Assembly: GCA_016213305.1 (NCBI GenBank)
Contig: JACRAV010000383.1
Span: 1-5,069 of the forward strand
DNA length: 5,069 nt
From: Candidatus Zixiibacteriota bacterium
GTDB taxonomy: Bacteria; Zixibacteria; MSB-5A5; GN15; FEB-12
Reading direction: 5' to 3'
Notes under the pieces: model-generated
The model's database searches: none
The model's input: the letters and a program-made list of their open reading frames with translations, nothing else
What the model was told of the DNA's origin: nothing
Part shown: in pieces, positions 1-5,069 of the stretch
How the letters are laid out: each line of letters opens with the position of its first letter
Numbering within the stretch: the stretch's first letter is position 1
Translations under genes and position numbers: made by a program

Positions 1-1
1 A

Positions 2-565
2 GTCGGGCATGACAAGCGCCCCGAGGAACGATTCAGTGTTGTGCGAGTACTTGACGGCGATACCGCCGAACTAACCGGTGGCGACCGACTGAGACTGCTG
101 GGCGTGGACACACCGGAAGCGGGGGAACCGTTGCACGACGAGGCGCGGGCGTTTCTGGCGCGAGCATCACTCAATCAGCCATGCCGCGTGGAGTACGGCA
201 CTATTCGACGGGACAAGTATGGGCGGATGCTGGGGTATCTGTATGTTGACACGATGTTTGTCAATCGGGCAATCATATCGGAAGGGTTGGGATATGTATA
301 TCTCTTCTCGGATAGTGATCTGAAGCGACCGGAGATCAAAGGGCTGATTGAGGCGCAAAGGGGGGCGATTGGGGCGCGTCGAGGGTTATGGGGATTGCCG
401 CACCAGCCGGAGAAGTACTATGTCAATACGGCCGGATCGTTTCGTCTGCACCGGCCGAATTGCGGGGCGCTCGGGCCGCTCAAAGAGGGGCGGTATCACA
501 CGTACTCAAGTCGTGAGGATGGGATGTCGGAAGGGCTGTCTCCTTGCCGGACCTGCAAGCCGTAA
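2..565 (+). CDS. Staphylococcal-nuclease-like (SNase) endonuclease with C-terminal His/Cys metal-binding-type tail, 5' end cut by window
   Basis: The SNase family (thermonuclease-like OB-fold) hydrolyses phosphodiester bonds in DNA or RNA using Ca2+. Numbering from the GTG at 41, the active-site pattern is complete: D5-G-D7-T8, R18 in RLRLLGVDTPE, D23, T24 and E26, then R62 in RDKYGR. These match Asp21, Arg35, Asp40, Thr41, Glu43 and Arg87 of the S. aureus enzyme, so activity is expected. The domain ends near GLW at about 117. Residues 126-174 form a tail with H137-x3-C141 and C169-x2-C172 around an SSRE stretch. This resembles the Ada-like metal-binding tail found on other SNase and competence-related proteins. 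The frame is open to the left edge, and the 13 residues before the GTG (ending ERFSV) complete the family's first beta strand. The true start is therefore probably off the window and GTG41 is probably internal. Any signal peptide would be out of view. The stop is TAA at 563-565. Confidence 0.88.
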   Translation, partial: VGHDKRPEERFSVVRVLDGDTAELTGGDRLRLLGVDTPEAGEPLHDEARAFLARASLNQPCRVEYGTIRRDKYGRMLGYLYVDTMFVNRAIISEGLGYVYLFSDSDLKRPEIKGLIEAQRGAIGARRGLWGLPHQPEKYYVNTAGSFRLHRPNCGALGPLKEGRYHTYSSREDGMSEGLSPCRTCKP

Positions 566-584
566 GATTGGGCGCGAGGGGGTG

Positions 585-612
585 TTGCATCGGCGAAAGC
601 AGATAGTATATT
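585..612 (+). promoter_or_regulatory. Possible promoter upstream of the prolyl oligopeptidase gene
   Basis: The 72-base gap between the nuclease stop and the peptidase start contains TTGCAT (585-590), 16 bases, then TATATT (607-612). The -10-like box matches the sigma-70 consensus at five of six positions; the -35-like box matches at only three. It is the most AT-rich patch between the two genes. It would leave a leader of roughly 20 bases before the ATG. This is weak evidence: co-transcription with the nuclease is equally possible, and the host's promoter consensus is unknown. Confidence 0.25.
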
Positions 613-628
613 CCACTTCCAAACAGAT

Positions 629-632
629 GGAG
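629..632 (+). promoter_or_regulatory. Ribosome binding site of the prolyl oligopeptidase gene
   Basis: GGAG lies five bases before the ATG at 638. It supports that start, as does the signal peptide that begins exactly there. Confidence 0.6.
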
Positions 633-637
633 ACCCT

Positions 638-2752
638 ATGAAGACACTTGCACAATTGACAGTAATACCGCTCGCCATGCTGATGATGGTGGCGACAGAA
701 TCGCTGAACGCCCAATCCGCCATCGATACCACCGACCGGTATCTGTGGCTGGAGGAACGCACCGCCGACAGCGCTCTTGACTGGGTGAAGAAGCATGACT
801 CGGCGACGCTGGGCGAACTGAGGGCTGATCCGAATTTCGCCACTTTTCAGGCCGAGGCGCTGGCGGTGATGAACGCCAAAGATCGAATCCCCGCCGGGTC
901 GCTGATGGGGGGGTATGTCTATAATTTCTGGCAGGATGCCGACCATGTCCGGGGTCTGTACCGGCGGGCGACGCTGGATGAATACGCCAAACCGAATCCG
1001 AAATGGGAAACCATTCTGGACATTGACAGCATCAACAAGGCCGAAGGGAAAAGCTGGGTCTTCAAGGGGGCCAATCTGTTTCCGCCTGAGTACCAACGCG
1101 CTCTGGTGACGTTGTCCGATGGCGGCAAAGACGCGGCGTATGTTCGGGAGTTTGATCTCACGAGCAGGACGTTTGTGGTCGACGGATTCTCGCTTCCCGA
1201 GGCCAAGAGTTCGGTCGCATGGTACGACAGGAACACGGTCCTTGTGGGAACGGATTTCGGGCCAAATTCGCTGACCAGTTCCGGGTATCCGAGAATTGTC
1301 AAGATGTGGCACCGGGGAACGTCCCTTTCCGACGCCCGGACAATTCTGGAAGGCGAAAACTCCGATGTCAGCGTTCATGGGTCGGTCGATTTCCGGCCGG
1401 AGGGGAATGTTTTCAGATTGTCACGGGGCCCGTCGTTCTGGGAGTCGATCAGTTGGATAGTAGGCGCTGACTCGCAACGGACCGAAATTCCGCTCCCGAA
1501 AGACGCCGCGATACACGCGTTCTTCAAGGGATATCTTATCGCCACGTTATATTCGGACTGGCTCGGATTTTCCGAAGGATCGATCATCTCCGTAAAGATG
1601 GCTGACCTGAAGTCCTCGGACCTTGCGTCAAAGGTGGAACTGCTGTACAAGCCGGATGATAAGAGCACGGTGACGGGGGTGGCGTCGACGAAGGATTACC
1701 TGCTGGTCAGCATCCTGAGAAACGTGAAAGGCAGAATTCTCCATCTGGGCCTGCAGGAGTCGTCCGGCCTATCGATGTGGACGACCGGCGAACTGAATCT
1801 GCCGGAATATGGCACGCTGTCGGTGGTCAGCGCCGACGACTACAGCAATGCCTTCATGGTCTCGTTCGAGGATTTTCTCACGCCGAGCAAGCTCTATTTC
1901 ATGGACGGTCCGTCGGCGGCGCCGCGGGAGATCAAGTCCCGCACCGCGATGTTCGAGGCGAAGGACCTGGTTATCAGTCAGGGTGAGGCCCGGAGTGTCG
2001 ACGGCGTGATGATTCCGTACTTCATGGTGTCCCGGAAAGACATTCGGCAGGACGGCAAGAATCCGACCCTGCTGTATGGGTATGGGGGGTTTCGCTCCGC
2101 CATGACACCTTTTTATTCAGGGACAGTGGGAAAACTGTGGCTGGAACGCGGCGGGGTATTTGTGATCGCAAATATCAGAGGAGGGGATGAGTTTGGGCCG
2201 CGGTGGCACAAGGCGGCGCTCCTTAAGAACCGACAGAAGTGTTTTGATGATTTCATCGCCGTCGCACAGGATCTGATAAGTCGCAAGATCACGTCACCCC
2301 GGCATCTGGGGATAGAGGGAGGGAGCAACGGGGGACTTCTGGTCGGCGCGACCTTTACCCAGCGTCCCGATCTGTTCAATGCGGTGGTGTGCCAGGTGCC
2401 ATTATTGGATATGCTTCGCTACACGAAACTTCCGCCGGGAGCGTCATGGATCGGGGAATACGGCGACCCGGATTCGGCGGATATGCGGGCATATATTGCC
2501 ACCTACTCCCCATATCAGAATATAAAAGCGGGCGTGAAATATCCGAAGGTGCTGTTTGTGACTTCGACCCGCGATGATCGGGTGCATCCGGGCCACGCGC
2601 GCAAGACCGCGGCGAAGATGGAAGGGTTGGGCAACCGCATCTATTACTTTGAGGAGACCGAGGGGGGACATGCGGCATCGGCGGACAACGTTCAGAGAGC
2701 CAAACGGGTGGCGATGGAATATACGTATTTGTGGAAGATGCTGGCGAGATGA
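638..2752 (+). CDS. Exported prolyl oligopeptidase, serine peptidase family S9A
   Basis: Family S9A enzymes cleave short peptides after proline; a beta-propeller restricts access to an alpha/beta-hydrolase active site. The 704-residue length is close to the roughly 710 residues typical of the family. Residues 1-25 form a signal peptide: K2, a hydrophobic core at about 7-19, and probable cleavage after LNA at 25. The mature start has the family hallmark DRYLWLEE. The propeller spans about 70-430 and the catalytic domain about 440-704. The triad is complete: S563 in GGSNGG, D646 in TRDDRVHP and H678 in EGGHAA. Other landmarks are YGYGGF with Y482 (oxyanion tyrosine, Tyr473 in the pig enzyme), N564, W604 (the residue stacking on P1 proline) and R648 (Arg643-type P2 contact). 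The S1 and P2 contacts point to true post-proline specificity, not an oligopeptidase B type. The signal peptide predicts a periplasmic or extracellular enzyme, unlike the cytosolic animal form. The start is set by the ATG with GGAG upstream; the stop is TGA at 2750-2752. The gene follows the nuclease by 72 bases and faces the minus-strand gene. Confidence 0.95.
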   Translation: MKTLAQLTVIPLAMLMMVATESLNAQSAIDTTDRYLWLEERTADSALDWVKKHDSATLGELRADPNFATFQAEALAVMNAKDRIPAGSLMGGYVYNFWQDADHVRGLYRRATLDEYAKPNPKWETILDIDSINKAEGKSWVFKGANLFPPEYQRALVTLSDGGKDAAYVREFDLTSRTFVVDGFSLPEAKSSVAWYDRNTVLVGTDFGPNSLTSSGYPRIVKMWHRGTSLSDARTILEGENSDVSVHGSVDFRPEGNVFRLSRGPSFWESISWIVGADSQRTEIPLPKDAAIHAFFKGYLIATLYSDWLGFSEGSIISVKMADLKSSDLASKVELLYKPDDKSTVTGVASTKDYLLVSILRNVKGRILHLGLQESSGLSMWTTGELNLPEYGTLSVVSADDYSNAFMVSFEDFLTPSKLYFMDGPSAAPREIKSRTAMFEAKDLVISQGEARSVDGVMIPYFMVSRKDIRQDGKNPTLLYGYGGFRSAMTPFYSGTVGKLWLERGGVFVIANIRGGDEFGPRWHKAALLKNRQKCFDDFIAVAQDLISRKITSPRHLGIEGGSNGGLLVGATFTQRPDLFNAVVCQVPLLDMLRYTKLPPGASWIGEYGDPDSADMRAYIATYSPYQNIKAGVKYPKVLFVTSTRDDRVHPGHARKTAAKMEGLGNRIYYFEETEGGHAASADNVQRAKRVAMEYTYLWKMLAR

Positions 2753-2787
2753 TGCGTTGATCTCGGCGGTTGAATTGCCCCGACCGA

Positions 2788-5069
2788 TTACGGACAGGTC
2801 AAGGGAGTGCCGGTGAGAAACAAGAAGTTGATCAAGGCGCTCAGGTCGGAGATATCCACGCCCCCATCCGGCGAACCGTCAACATTGCCGGCCCGCTTGC
2901 AGGACAACGGTGTCATGTTGATGAAAAGAAAGTCGATCAGCCGGCTCAGGTCCGAGATATCGACACTCCCGTCGTAAGAACCATCGACATTACCGCACAC
3001 GCAGGCGGATCCGGAGACATAGGCGGAGACCGTCAGATGACGCCTGAGTGCTCCGAGCGGGCCAGAGCCGGTGACGGTGATGTTATACCGATGCAGACCC
3101 GAATCCGGGCTAGGGATCAATTTACCGTAGACGCCGTCGTTGGACGAACTGTCGCCGCTTGATCCATTATCCAATAAGGTGAATGGGGCGCCGAAGGTGC
3201 TGTCATTGTAGATCGGGGTCGCGGAAACAGTCAGGCCGGTGACGCGGGTGGCGCCGGCTTTGGCGGTCACCATCAACTTCAGCGTATCGGTGGAGAGGGG
3301 ATACACGAGATTTTGCCATTTGTTAATTTTGACGGTATTGTCAACGGCTTCGACCAGCGAAAAGGCGACCGGCGACGAGGAACCGGAGGCATTGACAGTC
3401 CACTGCCAGGTTCCGGCGGCGGCGGATGCGATATAGAAGCCGCGAATGCCGAGCGAGTCGGTCACCCAGATAACGCTGGAATCGGGAAGGGTGCTGGTCG
3501 AATCGTAGGTCACACTCGACGGCGAGGTGAGCGTGAACCGCACGGCCGGGCTGGTGGCGAACAGAAGGATGGTCATACCGGCGTTTGACTCGACGGAGAA
3601 GGAGCCGCCGGTGACGGCTCCGGCGGAGATTGTGGAATCAAACTGATACCCGATCTGTGGCTGGACCGGCACGACGTTGCCATACGGAACGGGGGCGGAA
3701 CCCTGCATGATCGGTTTGATATAATTCGTATAGGTCAGATTGTCGGTGGGCAATTGCTCGTAACAAGCGTTGACGCCGAAGGATTTGTTGTAGCGATCCA
3801 GCCCTCCGTTGCCCTGGCCGGCGACGCTGGAAGCCGGAACGAGGCCGTCATTGGCGCAGTCGAGAAACCGGGCGGCCAGTTTGCGCCAACCGCCGCAACC
3901 GGGTAGGATGCTTCCGCCCGATGAACAGCCGCCGGCACCCCAGATGGCGTAATAATTGACACCTATAGCGTCACCGAAGAAACTGTTGAACAGGAGCATT
4001 CGGCGAGAGTGAATTTCACGGGTGGCCGGACCGGAACAGGCATACAATCTGGTCTTGTCGCCAATGATGCCCAGGCCGTCGTTGGGCGTGCCGAGCATGA
4101 TGACGCGCGATGTGCTCACCGGAGTCCAGTCGTCGGTGCCGGTCGGACTCAGGTAGCGCCGAACCACCAGACCACCGGTGCCGTGGCCGATAAAATCGTA
4201 TTGCCGGACACGGGTCTTGATGTTCGCGGGCAAGGCATTGAACTTGTTCTCGACGAATGAGGATAGTTGCTGGGCGCTTCCCCGGAAGAGGTACTGAGGG
4301 GAGGACAGGAAGAGCGAGTCGGCGGATGCGCCGCAGGCATCGAGTGCCACCGGCCAGACGTAGCTATACCCATCCGCCTGAAGCGAGGCCTTCATAGTGT
4401 TCCAGACGGTCGAGTCCGAAGCCAAGCCATGCGCCAAAACAACCGGGGTGATTGGAAGCCAGACCTCGTAGGTCACGGCAACGGTCTGGGGGCTGTTCTC
4501 GGCATTGGGGCTGGAGATGGTAATGGTTCCGGTGTACGTTCCCGGCGGCAAGTTCGTGGTGGTGATGCTCACGGTAATCGTTCGGGAGTTGGTCTGACCG
4601 GAATCGTGGCTGAGAATAATCCAGGGCTGGTTGTCGGTGGCGTACCACTTGAGGGTCTGAGACAACATCTTGCCGTTGGTGATGGTGAATGTTTTTGAAG
4701 CCGGTGTGGCTTTGTCCGTTTCGGCGTCGAAGGCGAGACTGGTCGGTGAGAGTTGAATCTGCGCGAGTGAGGCGGCATCGGACAACTTAATTGCGAAGGC
4801 GTCATACCCGCCGTTGAAAGTTGTGTCCTGCGCACTGACGAGGTGGAATCCGGGAGAAAGGGTCAGCCCGGTCACACACGCGTTGCCGAATTTGTCGAGG
4901 CCGATCGCTTTGCCGGCGTCGTCGTCGGTGCCACCGATGAAGGTGCTGTAATTGAGAGAGTTTCCGCCGGACGAGACTTTTGTGACAAAGGCATCGGCGC
5001 CGCCGCCGTACATAGGGGAGACCGGCGCACTCATTGGAAAATTGGCCGAATTGGTGAGACCGGTGATCA
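2788..5069 (-). CDS. Large modular secreted-type protein: SBBP repeats, BACON-like domain, lipase-like alpha/beta-hydrolase lacking catalytic Ser and His, beta-sandwiches, dockerin-like C-terminus; N-terminus cut by window
   Basis: No single family covers this protein. Numbering runs from the in-frame Met whose codon is 5032-5034. The frame stays open to the right edge, and the 11 codons before that Met read ITGLTNSANFP, which is SBBP consensus. The Met is therefore internal and the real start lies outside. In order: SBBP repeats to about 84; BACON-like domain 91-192; lipase-like alpha/beta-hydrolase domain about 194-445; beta-rich segment about 446-562; Ig-like segment about 570-674 with a D-x-G-x3-D-x4-DGVY loop; dockerin-like pair 678-748. 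The stop is TAA (2788-2790, complement). No membrane segment is visible. Six cysteines (234, 333, 370, 380, 393, 424) in the hydrolase domain suit an extracellular protein. The hydrolase lacks its nucleophile (G285 in GHGTGG) and a C-terminal histidine, so binding or scaffolding is likelier than lipolysis (inference). The signal peptide and export route cannot be seen. The gene ends 35 bases from the convergent peptidase gene. Confidence 0.9.
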   Translation of the reverse strand, partial: ITGLTNSANFPMSAPVSPMYGGGADAFVTKVSSGGNSLNYSTFIGGTDDDAGKAIGLDKFGNACVTGLTLSPGFHLVSAQDTTFNGGYDAFAIKLSDAASLAQIQLSPTSLAFDAETDKATPASKTFTITNGKMLSQTLKWYATDNQPWIILSHDSGQTNSRTITVSITTTNLPPGTYTGTITISSPNAENSPQTVAVTYEVWLPITPVVLAHGLASDSTVWNTMKASLQADGYSYVWPVALDACGASADSLFLSSPQYLFRGSAQQLSSFVENKFNALPANIKTRVRQYDFIGHGTGGLVVRRYLSPTGTDDWTPVSTSRVIMLGTPNDGLGIIGDKTRLYACSGPATREIHSRRMLLFNSFFGDAIGVNYYAIWGAGGCSSGGSILPGCGGWRKLAARFLDCANDGLVPASSVAGQGNGGLDRYNKSFGVNACYEQLPTDNLTYTNYIKPIMQGSAPVPYGNVVPVQPQIGYQFDSTISAGAVTGGSFSVESNAGMTILLFATSPAVRFTLTSPSSVTYDSTSTLPDSSVIWVTDSLGIRGFYIASAAAGTWQWTVNASGSSSPVAFSLVEAVDNTVKINKWQNLVYPLSTDTLKLMVTAKAGATRVTGLTVSATPIYNDSTFGAPFTLLDNGSSGDSSSNDGVYGKLIPSPDSGLHRYNITVTGSGPLGALRRHLTVSAYVSGSACVCGNVDGSYDGSVDISDLSRLIDFLFINMTPLSCKRAGNVDGSPDGGVDISDLSALINFLFLTGTPLTCP
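2818..2994 (-). repeat. Two dockerin-like calcium-loop repeats at the extreme C-terminus
   Basis: The copies lie at 2923-2994 and 2818-2889, 105 bases (35 residues) apart. In protein they start GNVDGSYDGSVDISDL and GNVDGSPDGGVDISDL, and each continues into an LI.FLF helix. By hand alignment the DNA copies are about 70% identical over 72 bases, so the pair arose by duplication. Possible ligands are N682, D684, D688, D695 and N717, D719, D723, D730. Each loop is two residues longer than the classic D-x-N-x-D-G loop of type I dockerins. Cysteines C678/C680, C712 and C747 flank the repeats. A dockerin-type pair would bind a cohesin or act as a calcium-stabilised anchor; no partner is in the window. 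Confidence 0.8.
3013..3327 (-). other. Ig-like beta-sandwich with acidic DGVY loop
   Basis: Residues about 570-674 of the modular protein contain a LLDNGSSGDSSSNDGVYGKL loop (about 620-639), with D622, D628 and D633 placed as possible calcium ligands. It is followed by LHRYNITVTG and a closing strand LTVSAYV. This pattern recurs in secreted proteins of FCB-group and related bacteria, just before C-terminal sorting or dockerin modules. I assign it by pattern only. Confidence 0.5.
3700..4455 (-). other. Lipase-like alpha/beta-hydrolase domain, predicted catalytically inactive
   Basis: Residues about 194-445 begin ITPVVLAHGLASDSTVW, the first-strand and oxyanion HG motif of bacterial lipases and PGAP1-like esterases. 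The nucleophile elbow is FIGHGTGGLVVRRYL, in which the expected serine is G285 (codon GGC, complement of 4180-4182; AGC would be serine). The strand after it reads VIMLGTPNDG, as in lipases. The acid motif is NDGLVP with D396 (complement of 3847-3849). After D396 the domain contains no histidine: the usual His region reads CYEQLPTDNLTYTNYI. H342 lies before the acid, in a probable lid segment, and is an unlikely substitute. The rest of the fold is continuous, with no frameshift or stop, so this looks like a maintained pseudoenzyme. Confidence 0.75.
4459..4764 (-). other. BACON-like beta-sandwich domain region
   Basis: Residues about 91-192 of the modular protein read LSPTSLAFDAET at the start, W138 followed by ILSHDSGQ in the middle, and LPPGTYTGTITISSP near the end. 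This is the layout of BACON-type domains, which typically sit next to enzyme or binding modules in secreted proteins. Carbohydrate or mucin binding has been suggested for the family; no ligand can be read from the sequence here. Confidence 0.7.
4783..5069 (-). repeat. SBBP-type repeats in the N-terminal part of the modular protein
   Basis: The protein shows a tandem pattern of the SBBP (seven-bladed beta-propeller-associated) family. One unit reads TGLTNSANFP, then GGGADAFVTKVS, STFIGGTDDDAGKAIGLD and GNACVTGLTLS. The next begins FNGGYDAFAIKLS and stops at the BACON-like domain. The DAF.-K cores recur at residues 14-19 and 78-83, a spacing of 64 residues. Further copies are expected beyond the right edge, since the family usually occurs in runs. 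These units probably form extracellular propeller blades. Partial view only. Confidence 0.8.

Noticed and set aside
506..1378. Long open frame on the minus strand (290 codons) opposite the nuclease tail and the peptidase N-terminus
   Set aside because: It lies antisense to two genes with clear family motifs, has no recognisable domain, and is typical of antisense open frames in GC-rich coding DNA.
2767..2786. Possible hairpin CGGTTG / CGACCG with a nine-base loop in the convergent gap, considered as a terminator
   Set aside because: The stem is only six pairs including one G-U, the loop is large, and no T-run follows on either strand. It could be chance in a GC-rich gap.
2770..3162. Plus-strand open frame with two similar segments (VDQ.AQV.DI..P..RT..I)
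   Set aside because: The internal similarity only mirrors the two dockerin-like DNA repeats of the minus-strand gene read backwards, so it is a shadow.
2788..3700. A frameshift or gene fusion joining a lipase to an unrelated dockerin protein
   Set aside because: A single frame runs without interruption through all modules, and modular secreted proteins commonly end this way.
3960..4020. H342 (REIHSRRM) as a replacement catalytic histidine in the lipase-like domain
   Set aside because: In alpha/beta-hydrolases the histidine follows the acid at the C-terminal end. This one precedes D396 and falls in a probable lid region.
4267..4698. Plus-strand open frame of 143 codons, glycine- and arginine-rich
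   Set aside because: It is antisense to the hydrolase and BACON-like domains of the minus-strand gene and shows no motif of its own.

Overview
The window carries parts of three protein genes and almost no non-coding DNA. The sequence is moderately GC-rich and uses the standard bacterial code. Two genes lie on the plus strand: a nuclease whose start is off the left edge, and a complete exported prolyl oligopeptidase. One large gene on the minus strand converges on them and runs off the right edge. I see no RNA gene, CRISPR array, insertion sequence or integrase.

Layout: (a) up to 565, a staphylococcal-nuclease-like (SNase) protein with a C-terminal His/Cys metal-binding-type tail. (b) 566-637, a 72-base gap holding a possible promoter and the ribosome binding site of the next gene. 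(c) 638-2752, a 704-residue S9A prolyl oligopeptidase with a signal peptide and an intact Ser/Asp/His triad. (d) 2753-2787, a 35-base convergent gap. (e) 2788 to the right edge, minus strand, a multidomain secreted-type protein. From its N-terminal side the order is SBBP repeats, a BACON-like beta-sandwich, a lipase-like alpha/beta-hydrolase domain, two further beta-rich segments, and a C-terminal dockerin-like pair of calcium-loop repeats.

Organism (inference): the terminal repeats of the form GNVDG..DG.VDISDL..LI.FLF, joined to SBBP and BACON-like domains, recall large secreted proteins of uncultured lineages in the FCB superphylum, Zixibacteria in particular. This comes from remembered protein style, not from a search, so confidence is moderate to low.

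The most interesting point is in the minus-strand protein. Its hydrolase domain keeps the lipase fold landmarks (oxyanion-type HG, a nucleophile-elbow context, an NDGLVP acid motif), but the nucleophile serine is glycine (GHGTGG) and no histidine follows the acid within the domain. It therefore looks like a catalytically dead lipase domain built into a modular extracellular protein. The three genes do not form an obvious pathway. The two plus-strand genes could contribute to degrading extracellular or periplasmic nucleic acid and peptides, but that link rests only on adjacency and predicted export.
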